In this document: positions 1 through 8,418 of the stretch, in pieces
How the letters are laid out: each line of letters starts with the position of its first letter
Position numbering within the stretch: position 1 is the first letter of the stretch
NCBI GenBank assembly: GCA_964522105.1
Contig: CAZFVA010000015.1
Location: 1 to 64,000 of the forward strand
Length of the DNA: 64,000 bases
Direction of reading: 5' to 3'
From: JAGOFO01 sp964522105
GTDB taxonomy: Bacteria; Myxococcota_A; UBA9042; DTJE01
The notes under the pieces: model-generated
Told to the model about the DNA's origin: nothing
What the model saw: the letters and a program-made list of their open reading frames with translations, nothing else
Databases searched by the model: none
Position numbers and translations under genes: made by a program

Positions 1-510
1 GGGGCTTACTACATCCGTGACAACATGGTGCAGAAGCTGACGGAACTGGTCATCGACGGCGATCACGCCCGCAAGGAATTTGTCGGGAAGAACGCTTCGT
101 TTATCCTGAAACACCTCGGCATCGACATCCCTGACGACGTCAGAATCGCGTTCTGCGAAGTTGATGAAGAACATCCGCTTGTTCAGGTCGAGCAGTTGAT
201 GCCGATCATCCCGATGTTCAGGGCCCGCAACGTTGACGAAGCCATCAAGGCCGCCGTCAGGGTCGAACACGGGTACCGGCACACCGCAGTAATGCATTCA
301 CTGAATGTGGAAAACCTGCACAAGTATGCAAGGGCTGCAGACTGCTCGATTTTTGTTAAAAACGCACCGTCCCTGGCCGGAACAGGTTTCATGGGCGAAG
401 GTCATTCGTCGTGGACCATCGCAAGTCCGACCGGCGAAGGCATGACGACCGCCATCAATTTCACGCGCGAACGTCGCTGCGTGTTGAAGGACTATTTCAG
501 GATCGTTTAA
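1..510 (+). CDS. CoA-acylating aldehyde dehydrogenase (EutE/PduP-like), 5'-truncated
   Basis: The reading frame is open from base 1, so only the last 169 residues of a roughly 460-residue enzyme are present. The C-terminus closely follows the EutE/PduP family: an EHGYRHTAVMHS segment, then IFVKNAPS, then GEG and SPTGEG motifs, ending in RRCVLKDYFRIV. These enzymes convert an aldehyde, CoA and NAD+ to acyl-CoA inside bacterial microcompartments. The catalytic Cys lies upstream of the window. The gene that follows 20 bases later encodes a shell protein, which supports a microcompartment role. Whether the substrate is acetaldehyde, propionaldehyde or another aldehyde cannot be decided from this fragment. 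Confidence 0.88.
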   Translation, partial: GAYYIRDNMVQKLTELVIDGDHARKEFVGKNASFILKHLGIDIPDDVRIAFCEVDEEHPLVQVEQLMPIIPMFRARNVDEAIKAAVRVEHGYRHTAVMHSLNVENLHKYARAADCSIFVKNAPSLAGTGFMGEGHSSWTIASPTGEGMTTAINFTRERRCVLKDYFRIV

Positions 511-530
511 CGATCCACCGGGGTTAAGTT

Positions 531-1127
531 TTGAGCCTTACGCCACCGACATTTCTGCCTGCGCCTGACCTGACAACGATTCCCGTGGCATTCGCCGGTA
601 TCGAGGTCCAGGGAATCGCACGGGGATTTGTATGTCTGGACGCGCTGGTCAAAAAGGCGAATACCAGAATATGTCTGGCCGCGACAGTAACTCCCGGCAA
701 GTTCCTTATCCTGATTGATGGTGCGGTCGCCGAAGTTGAAGAGTCGCTTCTGGAAGCCGAGCGGATCGCGGCTGACAAGCTGATTGACAGATTTTTCCTG
801 CCTTTTGCCCACGCGCAGCTTGAAAAAGCGGTATTCGGACCGACCGTCAATCCGAAGACCGGGGCAATCGGCATCATTGAATGTTCAACGACATGTTCCG
901 GCATCAGATCGGCAGATGCAGCGCTGAAAGCGGCTGACGTGATACTGAACGTTATCCACCTGTCGGCAGGGATCGGCGGCAAATGTTACTTTGCGTTCAG
1001 CGGCGACCTTTTTGACGTGGAAGCTTCTGTAACGGCAGCATCGGAAGGCGCCGGTCCGGAAAGTCTTCTTGGTACCGAAATCATTGCAAATCCGCATCCC
1101 GAATTTATAATGTCACTTGGTGTGTGA
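531..1127 (+). CDS. PduT-like tandem-domain BMC shell protein (BMC-T)
   Basis: 198 residues with two BMC domains (about 21-97 and 111-188), the architecture of trimeric BMC-T shell proteins. The second domain has GAIGIIE, then SAGIGGKCYF, then a PHPEF end, all matching PduT. In PduT the first domain carries a Cys just before PGKF that ligands a [4Fe-4S] cluster at the trimer pore. Here that position is Thr54 (ATVTPGKF), so the classical ligand is missing; Cys48 lies six residues earlier. Translation starts at TTG, the only reasonable start. It was probably co-transcribed with the preceding aldehyde dehydrogenase as part of one microcompartment operon. Family assignment is firm; the transported species is unknown. 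Confidence 0.88.
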   Translation: MSLTPPTFLPAPDLTTIPVAFAGIEVQGIARGFVCLDALVKKANTRICLAATVTPGKFLILIDGAVAEVEESLLEAERIAADKLIDRFFLPFAHAQLEKAVFGPTVNPKTGAIGIIECSTTCSGIRSADAALKAADVILNVIHLSAGIGGKCYFAFSGDLFDVEASVTAASEGAGPESLLGTEIIANPHPEFIMSLGV

Positions 1128-1185
1128 ACAGCAACGCCGATCCCCCCCGGCGCCACATTTGTGTACCGACGCCAGTAACCGTTGC

Positions 1186-1191
1186 TATAAT
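1186..1191 (+). promoter_or_regulatory. Perfect -10-like TATAAT upstream of the radical SAM gene
   Basis: A perfect TATAAT lies 19 bases before the ATG at 1211. No good -35 lies at 16-18 bases; the nearest candidate (TTGTGT at 1159) is 21 bases away. It could give the radical SAM/oxidoreductase pair its own transcript, separate from the BMC genes. Confidence 0.35.
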
Positions 1192-1210
1192 GTGCGGCGG
1201 GGGGATTACC

Positions 1211-2221
1211 ATGTACCATCAAAAGACACTTGACCCTACAGTCGATGTCACCGTGCTGCGGAAAACGCCTGCATGCGACAATCCCGCCGACTTCATGATC
1301 CGCTTCAGCCGCATGTGTTCCGATGTTTTTCATCTGAGCCTGGGCAACGTCTGCAACATGTCGTGCAGATACTGCTGCCTTGATCACAGCCACCAGTATT
1401 ATGCGACCCCGGATTCGGTGGCGGACACGATCAGAAAGGCCTCGCGCTGGGAATTCAAAAAATGCGCCCTGGTCGGTGGCGAACCAACAATCAGACGGGA
1501 TCTGCTTCAGACGATGCAACTGCTGACAACATCAGGCATAAATGAGATCACGCTGACCACAAACGGCCTGATGCTGTCATATCCAAAAGTCCTGTCGAGC
1601 CTTGTCGATGCCGGTCTTCGGACTGTGCATCTGTCGATTGACGACTTTGACCCGGACACAACGAAATGGCTGTCACGCAATCCACTCAGCGGGGAACTGC
1701 TGTTCAAGGCGCTTGATAATCTGATAAGGACCAGGGAAATCGAAGTCTTTCTGTACGGCGTCGTGACGAAGGCAAATGTCGAGCACATCCTTGACTACGT
1801 CACGTCCGTTTCGAAGCTTCCGGTCATTTCAACCATCCCTACCGTCATCTTTTCAGGCATGAAACCTGCCGGAAACGCGATGGAAAACGTCGATGAAATC
1901 CTGATTCCGCTTTCAAAATCAGCCGACGCAATCATGGCCGCAATCGACCGCGGCCGCGAAATCGGCGTCAACGTCGGATTCAAGAACATCCCGAACTGCC
2001 TGATGCGCGGCTACGAAAGCTGCAACCTTGACGCTTACCTGATTGAGTCCGCTTTCAACCTGGAAACTGGCCAATACGTAACGTCAGCCCTGAACGAACG
2101 CCTGAATCTGGGCGGGCCCTGCATGGCCTGCCGCTGGAAGGAATCCTGCACAGGAGTATTCAAGGAATACACCGACAGGATGGGCTGGGCGGAATTTAAA
2201 TCAATACAGGAGCCCGTGTGA
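1211..2221 (+). CDS. Radical SAM protein with C-terminal Cys cluster (MoaA/PqqE-like)
   Basis: 336 residues. The radical SAM CxxxCxxC motif is CNMSCRYC at residues 48-55, followed by an ALVGGEPT segment that fits the SAM-binding GGE motif. The C-terminus has further cysteines (ESC, then PCMACRWKESCTG followed by a Tyr/Gly stretch), the arrangement of an auxiliary Fe-S cluster in MoaA/PqqE/SPASM-type enzymes. It lacks the ferredoxin-like insert of glycyl-radical-enzyme activases, so it is probably not the activase of a glycyl-radical microcompartment. The ATG at 1211 is preferred over a GTG at 1124 because a G-rich ribosome site (GGCGGGGGGA) precedes it. The stop overlaps the next start (GTGA). 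The substrate is unknown. Confidence 0.8.
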   Translation: MYHQKTLDPTVDVTVLRKTPACDNPADFMIRFSRMCSDVFHLSLGNVCNMSCRYCCLDHSHQYYATPDSVADTIRKASRWEFKKCALVGGEPTIRRDLLQTMQLLTTSGINEITLTTNGLMLSYPKVLSSLVDAGLRTVHLSIDDFDPDTTKWLSRNPLSGELLFKALDNLIRTREIEVFLYGVVTKANVEHILDYVTSVSKLPVISTIPTVIFSGMKPAGNAMENVDEILIPLSKSADAIMAAIDRGREIGVNVGFKNIPNCLMRGYESCNLDAYLIESAFNLETGQYVTSALNERLNLGGPCMACRWKESCTGVFKEYTDRMGWAEFKSIQEPV

Positions 2222-3159
2222 GCGGAACCGCTGTCGTAATTGGCGCCGGGGGATTTCTTGGTCACCGTCTATGTGCTGTGCTGGCCGGACATCCCGACGC
2301 GCCGACAGTCATGGCTGTCGCCAGGCACAAACACCAGAGACCGCTTTACGGCGCCAGATTATTAGTTGCGGACAGAAGCAATCCTGACGTCGTGGAAGCG
2401 CTGCTTGCCGCAGGCCCGGCGATCTGGATCGACACCGCCGTCAATGACTATGCAGACGCGACCGCACTGTTCGAAGGTGCCCGGCGGGTCGCAGCAACCG
2501 GAGCCGCCCTGCCCCGTTTTGTCATAATGTCATCTATCGGGGAATTCGGACCGGCACTGACCGGCAGCGGCACAATTACCGCGGACTCGCAGACATCAGC
2601 AGACGACGACCATTCCGCAGGAAAACTGAGAGCTTTCGAGTTCCTGCGAAACGCGGCAGATTTCATGTCAATCACGTGGGCAATCCTTCCGCAGATGTGG
2701 GGGCCGAACGACCACAGTGGCGACGGGCCTCAGGGACGAACAACCAGAATCATCAGGGCGGTCGCGTCATCAAGACCAGTCTATTTCCGGGGAACGTGCG
2801 ACAACCTGATTCCCGACGGATACGTCGATACAATCGCGCAGGCACTGGTGTTTCTGGCCGAAGCCGGACCGGTGGCCGGTATCAAACGCATTCTGGTGGC
2901 AGGTCCGTCATCACTTACACCGCGCGATTTTGTACAGGAAGCGGCACAGGCATTATCGGTTACGCCCGAAATCATCGTATTGCCGCCCGACCAGATTGAT
3001 GCCGCAGTCGGCGGGTGCTACGCGCCTGTTTTTCCTGAATATGATCTGAAGATGAACGTATCTGAATTATATGAAAGCGGCTTCATGCCTTCGGCCGACT
3101 GGCGGAATGGCGTCCGTAATACGGCCCATCATTTTGAACGACCAGGTATCCCGTTCTGA
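2218..3159 (+). CDS. Atypical NAD(P)-dependent epimerase/dehydratase-like protein
   Basis: 313 residues with an N-terminal Rossmann motif GAGGFLG (9-15) typical of extended short-chain dehydrogenases acting on nucleotide sugars. Ser105-Ser106 (IMSSIGEFG) fits the family's catalytic Ser region. At the expected YxxxK site the sequence reads HSAGK (132-136), so the catalytic Tyr appears replaced by His. The GTG start overlaps the radical SAM stop codon by four bases, implying translational coupling and a shared pathway. It may still bind NAD(P) but have altered or no redox chemistry. The substrate cannot be predicted. Confidence 0.7.
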   Translation: MSGTAVVIGAGGFLGHRLCAVLAGHPDAPTVMAVARHKHQRPLYGARLLVADRSNPDVVEALLAAGPAIWIDTAVNDYADATALFEGARRVAATGAALPRFVIMSSIGEFGPALTGSGTITADSQTSADDDHSAGKLRAFEFLRNAADFMSITWAILPQMWGPNDHSGDGPQGRTTRIIRAVASSRPVYFRGTCDNLIPDGYVDTIAQALVFLAEAGPVAGIKRILVAGPSSLTPRDFVQEAAQALSVTPEIIVLPPDQIDAAVGGCYAPVFPEYDLKMNVSELYESGFMPSADWRNGVRNTAHHFERPGIPF

Positions 3160-3284
3160 TTAGGTTTCCCGCCCGCCCTGCTAATTCCCACCTGCAACTT
3201 CCCGTATTCATACAGCCCGTTCTGTGGCCCGCAAATTGCTAAAACCTATATCTGGATATCTGTTTTACCCCGAGGACATGAGTA

Positions 3285-4985
3285 ATGCACAAGATCGGCC
3301 GACAACTCTGGCGACGCTTCTGGTTGCTGGCAAGACCATTCTGGTTTTCAAATGAAAAATGGGCGGCCATCGGGATGCTTGCGCTGATGGTATGCCTGCT
3401 GCTTGGCCAGACTGGATTTGCTGTGCTTTTCAACCAGCAGACCGGGGAATTCACGTCCGCACTGGCCGACAAAGATGGGGCCAGATTCTGGAAATCAATT
3501 TACTTTTTCATAGGGTTACTGGTTGTCGCGGTCCCAATCTACGCACTCTACTATTTTGTCCGGGACAAACTGGCCATTCGCTGGCGACGCTGGATGACAA
3601 ACCAGTTCCTTGGAAGATATTTCGGCAAGCGGGCATTCTATGAACTGACCGCGAACCGCGACATCGACAACCCTGACCAGCGCATCGCGGAAGACATCAA
3701 TACCTTTACGGCAAAATCACTGACATTTCTGTTTATTGCAATCAGTTCGGTCCTGCAGTTGATCGCGTTCAGCGGCGTCCTGTGGTCCATTTCCAGATGG
3801 CTCGTCCTGTTCCTTGTGCTGTACGCCGCCGCCGGTACCGCAATCACCTTTCTAGTGTTTGGCAAGCCACTGATTGGATTAAACTTCCAGCAGTTACGGC
3901 GCGAGGCGGATTTCCGTTTCAGCCTGGTCCGCATCCGTGAAAACGCTGAATCGATCGCGTTCTACCGTGGCGAAAACGAAGAGTCGACAAAGGTAAAAGG
4001 TCATTTCGGCGAAGTCTTTGCCAATTTCAACAAACTTATCAAGTGGACCCTGCGGCTCAGTCTGTTTCAGTACGCCTACAGCTTCGTGACGATCATCCTG
4101 CCAAGTGTCATTATCGCCCCGCAGGTTCTTTCCGGGAAACTTGAGGTTGGAAGCGTGGTCCAGGCCGCAGGCGCGTTCGCTGCACTGCTTGCCGCACTTA
4201 CTGTGTTTGTTGACAACTTCGATGCCCTCAGCAGATTTGCCGCTGGAATCGAGCGTCTGGACACATTCTCACAATCCCTGAAGGCGCCGCTGGGGAACAA
4301 CAAAACCGGCCCGGTGATCGAGCGGGTCGAAGACCGGAACCTTGCGCTGAACCACCTTACGCTGCACACCCCGAACTACAAAAGAATCCTGGTAAAGGAC
4401 CTTTCGGTTGCCGTCAAAACAGGGGAAGGACTGCTGATAGTCGGCGAGAGCGGCGGTGGCAAGAGTTCGCTTCTGCGCGCGGTCGCCGGGATATGGAATT
4501 CCGGTGCCGGGACGATCGTACGCCCCAGACTGGATGAAATGCTGTTCCTGCCTCAACATGCTTACATGATCCTGGGCGATCTGCGCAGCCAGTTACACTA
4601 TCCCGCAACCGGGCAGATATTCTCGGACGACGAACTGAACGCTGTTTTGAAAGCTGTGAACCTGGCAAGCATTGTGGAAAGGTTTGGTGGCTTTGATGCC
4701 GATATCGACTACAGCAAAGTCCTTTCGCTTGGCGAGCAACAGCGACTTGCATTTGCCCGGCTGCTGCTTCACAAGCCGCGATACGCGATTCTTGACGAGG
4801 CGACCAGCGCGCTGGACGTGGAAAACGAAGACAAACTATACCGCCAGATCGACCCGGCCAGGACCACCCTGGTCAGCGTAAGTCACCGTTCGACGGTGCT
4901 GAAATTCCACAGCCACGTTCTGGAACTTGACGGTCTCGGGGGCTGGCGACTTTTCGCAGCCACTGACTACAATTTCCGGCAATGA
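3285..4985 (+). CDS. ABC transporter, fused permease-ATPase, SbmA/BacA-YddA type
   Basis: 566 residues. Residues 1-330 hold about six membrane segments of the ABC_membrane_2/SbmA-BacA type (the RWRRWMTNQFL segment and a DNPDQRI loop are characteristic). Residues 350-566 form the ATPase: Walker A GESGGGKS (387-394), a LSLGEQQRLAFAR signature near 483 and Walker B AILDEATSALD near 505. The Leu in the signature is normal for the YddA/peroxisomal ABCD branch. It would work as a homodimer in the inner membrane. Relatives move peptides, vitamin B12-like compounds or very-long-chain acyl-CoA, and the substrate here is open. ATG 3285 is chosen over ATG 3279 because GAGGA lies about 8 bases upstream. 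Confidence 0.88.
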   Translation: MHKIGRQLWRRFWLLARPFWFSNEKWAAIGMLALMVCLLLGQTGFAVLFNQQTGEFTSALADKDGARFWKSIYFFIGLLVVAVPIYALYYFVRDKLAIRWRRWMTNQFLGRYFGKRAFYELTANRDIDNPDQRIAEDINTFTAKSLTFLFIAISSVLQLIAFSGVLWSISRWLVLFLVLYAAAGTAITFLVFGKPLIGLNFQQLRREADFRFSLVRIRENAESIAFYRGENEESTKVKGHFGEVFANFNKLIKWTLRLSLFQYAYSFVTIILPSVIIAPQVLSGKLEVGSVVQAAGAFAALLAALTVFVDNFDALSRFAAGIERLDTFSQSLKAPLGNNKTGPVIERVEDRNLALNHLTLHTPNYKRILVKDLSVAVKTGEGLLIVGESGGGKSSLLRAVAGIWNSGAGTIVRPRLDEMLFLPQHAYMILGDLRSQLHYPATGQIFSDDELNAVLKAVNLASIVERFGGFDADIDYSKVLSLGEQQRLAFARLLLHKPRYAILDEATSALDVENEDKLYRQIDPARTTLVSVSHRSTVLKFHSHVLELDGLGGWRLFAATDYNFRQ

Positions 4986-5065
4986 TCGCCGCAGAATAGT
5001 GCGGCATGATTATTCAATGAAAAACGTTTGTTGCACATGCGCCAGGATGTCCATTTCAACACAAA

Positions 5066-5076
5066 TATGCTACAAT
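5066..5076 (+). promoter_or_regulatory. Extended -10 promoter element for the heptahaem lipoprotein gene
   Basis: TATGCTACAAT matches an extended -10 (TGnTAtAAT). No convincing -35 is seen at the usual distance, as is common for extended -10 promoters. It lies 25 bases before the chosen ATG and argues against the upstream in-frame start at 4927, which would lie before the transcript begins. Confidence 0.45.
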
Positions 5077-5100
5077 GCTGGCTACAAACGGGGGTTGAAC

Positions 5101-6567
5101 ATGAAAACAACACACGTGCTTCAAAGCTTGTTACTTATTGCTGCTATCGCTCTTGGCATATCTGCGTGCGGCGGCGGGAATAATACGGGAACTGATCTCC
5201 ACGGAACTGATCTGGCAGGTACGGACGTGACAGGTACCGACCTGGCCGGGACCGATCTGGCCGGAAGAGATATTCATGGAACCGATGTGTCGGGGACTGA
5301 TACGACAGGCACCGATGTCGCAGGCACCGACACAACGGGAACCGACACGACGCAGGAAGACGTGACGCAGGAAGACGTGACGCCGACGGATGTCCCGGGA
5401 ACAGATATACCCCCGGTTACTGGTGATTTCACCGTCCTTGCGTGGAACAATCTGGGGATGCACTGTTACAACCCCAGTTTCAAGACGCTTGCAGTTCTGC
5501 CCCCTTTCAACACGCTGGTGGCTCAGGTCATCAGGAAAGGTAATGACCCGCAGATCGTTACGGCCGGTATCACAGTCGAGTACAGCTTCCCGACCAACAC
5601 ATATTCGGCGGCGTCAACTCCCGCAAAGACTGATTTCTGGACTTATGCCCAGGACCTGTTCGGTGCTGCCCTGGCCCCGGACGTTGGACTTACCGGAAAA
5701 GGCTTGACCGGAACATTTGATGTGAAAGGCGACCATTTTGAAGCAGAAGGCATCCCGATAACGGAATTCCGTGATCAGGACGCCACAGTCGGCGGCAACC
5801 CGCAGACATGGAATCGCTATCCGTACCAGCTCGCGACGGTCATCGTCAAGAGCACAAACGGCGGGCAGGAACTGACACGGGCCACAGTAGTCGCGCCTGT
5901 TTCAAGCGAACTGAATTGCAACACATGTCACAACGACACCGGCGCTGCCACTGAACAATATGCAATCGTTCCGTCGGGAACCAATGACACCGATCTGAAT
6001 ATTCTAAGAATCCATGACCATCTGGAAAGCACCAACCTGGAAAACCAGCAGCCGGTCCTGTGCGCAAAATGCCACAGTTCAAATGCCCTCGGTGCCGCTG
6101 GAATCATGGGCGTACCAAGCCTTTCCAACGCAATTCACAACCGGCACGATCTGAACACCATCAGCCCGAACACGGCCGGTTGCTATGAATGTCACCCCGG
6201 CCCGGAAACCAGATGCCTGCGCGACGTCATGACGCAGGAAGGCGACGTTGCAAGCTGCCAGACATGCCACGGCAATATGGCCCAGGTGGCGGCAAACGCC
6301 AACCCATGGCTGAACGAACCCAGTTGCAATGATTGTCACGACGAAGGCGGGATGCAGGACAAACCGTTGTACGCGCTGTCAAAAACACACCACGGCATCT
6401 ATTGCGCCGGATGTCACGACAGCCCCCACGCCATCGCCAGAAGCCGTGAAGCAAATGACGGCATCAAGTTCACCGAACTTCAGGGACACGAAGGTCCTGT
6501 CGATACGTGTACAGTCTGTCATACCGGCAACCCGGGCGGCTCGATTCACAGTGGTGGCGACGATTAG
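5101..6567 (+). CDS. Heptahaem c-type cytochrome lipoprotein with GTDxx repeat tether
   Basis: 488 residues. A lipoprotein signal peptide ends at the lipobox GISAC (Cys23). It is followed by about 14 five-residue repeats of the form G-T-D-x-x (codons from about 31 to 103), a likely extended or pentapeptide-like tether. The rest carries seven CxxCH haem c sites: CNTCH, CAKCH, CYECH, CQTCH, CNDCH, CAGCH and CTVCH. It is expected to be exported, lipidated and loaded with seven haems, serving electron transfer at the periplasmic or outer face of the envelope. The two following genes are cytochrome c maturation factors and the first overlaps its 3' end. The electron partner is unknown. Confidence 0.85.
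   Translation: MKTTHVLQSLLLIAAIALGISACGGGNNTGTDLHGTDLAGTDVTGTDLAGTDLAGRDIHGTDVSGTDTTGTDVAGTDTTGTDTTQEDVTQEDVTPTDVPGTDIPPVTGDFTVLAWNNLGMHCYNPSFKTLAVLPPFNTLVAQVIRKGNDPQIVTAGITVEYSFPTNTYSAASTPAKTDFWTYAQDLFGAALAPDVGLTGKGLTGTFDVKGDHFEAEGIPITEFRDQDATVGGNPQTWNRYPYQLATVIVKSTNGGQELTRATVVAPVSSELNCNTCHNDTGAATEQYAIVPSGTNDTDLNILRIHDHLESTNLENQQPVLCAKCHSSNALGAAGIMGVPSLSNAIHNRHDLNTISPNTAGCYECHPGPETRCLRDVMTQEGDVASCQTCHGNMAQVAANANPWLNEPSCNDCHDEGGMQDKPLYALSKTHHGIYCAGCHDSPHAIARSREANDGIKFTELQGHEGPVDTCTVCHTGNPGGSIHSGGDD
5191..5408 (+). repeat. 15-bp coding tandem repeat (GTDxx tether)
   Basis: Imperfect 15-base units encode G-T-D plus two variable residues (LA, VT, IH, TT). The D-L-x-x pattern resembles a pentapeptide-repeat register, but it is short and sits directly after a lipobox, so a flexible or rod-like spacer is the simplest reading. 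The tract is a candidate for length variation between strains. Confidence 0.8.
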
Positions 6568-7537
6568 AAAGTTCCTGATATATGTCTGGGATACGATAGC
6601 CTCACTGAAAGTGGCCATTATCCTGTTCATCCTTATCATTGCGGCATCCATGGCCGGAACCTTGACGTCATATGATGTCTATCACGCAGGCTGGTTTGCC
6701 GCCCTTCTAAGCTTGTTCGGCGTAAACCTTCTGGCATGCACTGCACAACGGATAGCCAGAAAGAAAGCGCGAGTTGGCTCGCTGATTTCCCACGTCGGGA
6801 TTCTGGTAATCCTGATCGGTGTGATAGTCGGTGCGGTATCAGGCCAGGAAGGTCACATCGCGATTTCTGAAGGGGAAACGCTCGGTTCATACCAGACAGA
6901 CAGCGGCAACCGAAATCTACCTTTTCAAATCAGACTTGACGACTTCGAAGTCAGATGGAACGACAAAACGGCCCATCAACTTCACGTAAACATTGTCGAT
7001 TCCGGGGTCAGCAAGTCCATCGCCGTTCAACCGGGCAAAACATACGCCGTTGAAGGCACAGACTACACACTGGACATTTCGCGTTACGTTCCTGACCTGT
7101 ATGTGGACGAAAACCGGCAGGTCGCATCAAGAAGCGAAAATCCGGCGAATCCCGCTTTGCTTGTCATCATCAAGCGCGGTGAAGCAACTGAAAACCGCTG
7201 GGTTTTTGCCAACCACCCGGATCTGAAAATGTCCGGTGATGACAACATTGCGATGAAATACAGGTTCGAAAGAAAGGCTGTGGATTTCAAAAGTACAATC
7301 ACATTGCTGGACGACGGCCAGAAGCCGGCAACCCATGTGCTGGAAGTGAATCATCCGCTTACACACAAAGGTTATTCACTGTATCAGGCTCATTTCGACC
7401 CGGACCGGCTGCAGTGGACCGGGTTTGATGTGGTTCGCGACCCCGGCGTCAACGTTGTCTTTGCGGGCATCCTGCTGCTGAACGCAGGAGTTTTTCTGGC
7501 CCTTTATCGCAGGTCTAAAAAATCGCAAACTCCATAA
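6551..7537 (+). CDS. resB: ResB-like cytochrome c biogenesis protein
   Basis: About 328 residues. Membrane segments lie near residues 15-35, 45-62 and 75-95, with another at the C-terminus (FAGILLLNAGVFLALY). The segment between is periplasmic and beta-rich, as in ResB/Ccs1. With CcsA it forms the system II haem lyase that delivers haem to CxxCH motifs outside the inner membrane. The start is GTG at 6551 or 6554, inside the end of the cytochrome gene; longer in-frame starts would read antisense-like sequence. The overlap with a heptahaem cytochrome and the CcsA gene downstream makes the role clear. Confidence 0.82.
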   Translation: MVATIRKFLIYVWDTIASLKVAIILFILIIAASMAGTLTSYDVYHAGWFAALLSLFGVNLLACTAQRIARKKARVGSLISHVGILVILIGVIVGAVSGQEGHIAISEGETLGSYQTDSGNRNLPFQIRLDDFEVRWNDKTAHQLHVNIVDSGVSKSIAVQPGKTYAVEGTDYTLDISRYVPDLYVDENRQVASRSENPANPALLVIIKRGEATENRWVFANHPDLKMSGDDNIAMKYRFERKAVDFKSTITLLDDGQKPATHVLEVNHPLTHKGYSLYQAHFDPDRLQWTGFDVVRDPGVNVVFAGILLLNAGVFLALYRRSKKSQTP

Positions 7538-7539
7538 AC

Positions 7540-8310
7540 CTGGCTCTGGCACTGTATCTTGTAGCGGGCATCATCTTCTTTGCTGGCGATGTTTTCAAAC
7601 GCCCGCTGATGGCCCGGATTGCCTCGGCAATTCTGGCCGGCGGAATCGTTCTGAACGCAATTGCAGTGGGCTTGAGGTGGTATTCCACAGGGCATGCGCC
7701 GCTTTCAAATCTGCACGAATCATTCGTCGTGGTGGCCTTGTCGATTGCAGTCGTCGCCTTATTAGTCGAACTGAAAAACCGAATCAGATTCATCTCCGCA
7801 TTTTCGGCACTTATGGCAGTTCTTTCGATCGGTTACGCTTCGATTCTGGACACGTCAATACAACCGTTGATGCCGGCGCTTAAAAGCAACTGGCTGGTCA
7901 TCCACGTCACGGCATATTTCATCGGTTACGGGGCGCTGACCGTCGGTACCGTTGCGGCAATCCTGTACCTGATCTCGGCCGCAGCCCGCACACCGGATGA
8001 AACTCAGTTGCGGCGCCTGGACGCACTGTCCTTCCGTCTGATTCTTCTGTCATTCCCGTTCCTGACGGTCGGACTGACGACCGGTGCGGTGTGGGCCAAC
8101 GTCGCCTGGGGCCGTTACTGGGGCTGGGATCCGAAGGAAACCTGGTCACTTATGACGTGGCTGGTCTATGCCGTGTACCTTCACCTGCGCACTATGCGCG
8201 GCTGGAAAAACAAGCGGATGGCCTTCGTCGCGCTGATCGGCTTTGTCTTCGTAATCTTCACATTCTTCGGCGTCAACTTCCTGCTGAGCGGCCTGCACAG
8301 CTACAAGTAA
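7540..8310 (+). CDS. ccsA: CcsA/ResC-like cytochrome c haem-lyase subunit
   Basis: Multi-pass membrane protein with the haem-handling WWD-type signature (WGWDPKETWS) and conserved His residues in membrane segments, diagnostic of CcsA/CcmC. It pairs with ResB upstream (stop at 7535-7537). The first ATG is at 7609, but the frame upstream encodes a convincing first membrane helix (LALALYLVAGIIFFAG followed by DVFKRPL) that family members possess. The frame opens only at 7519 and contains no ATG, GTG or TTG before 7609, so initiation probably uses CTG at 7540 or another rare codon. The end coordinate and function are firm and the start is provisional. Confidence 0.82.
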   Translation: MALALYLVAGIIFFAGDVFKRPLMARIASAILAGGIVLNAIAVGLRWYSTGHAPLSNLHESFVVVALSIAVVALLVELKNRIRFISAFSALMAVLSIGYASILDTSIQPLMPALKSNWLVIHVTAYFIGYGALTVGTVAAILYLISAAARTPDETQLRRLDALSFRLILLSFPFLTVGLTTGAVWANVAWGRYWGWDPKETWSLMTWLVYAVYLHLRTMRGWKNKRMAFVALIGFVFVIFTFFGVNFLLSGLHSYK

Positions 8311-8418
8311 GAAGCCTGTCCCGGGCCACTACAACTTCCCAGTTATCAACCCGGAAATCTTCGATGGAACTCACAGTTTTATCATGTTAATGTTTTCCTA
8401 CTCCATCGGAGAATGTAT

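Noticed and set aside
1124..1210. 29-codon N-terminal extension of the radical SAM protein from GTG 1124
   Set aside because: The extension has no family likeness, contains a -10-like element, and a much better ribosome site precedes ATG 1211.
5131..5463. Minus-strand frames with Cys/His-Ile repeats
   Set aside because: They are the reverse reading of the GTDxx repeat in the heptahaem lipoprotein.
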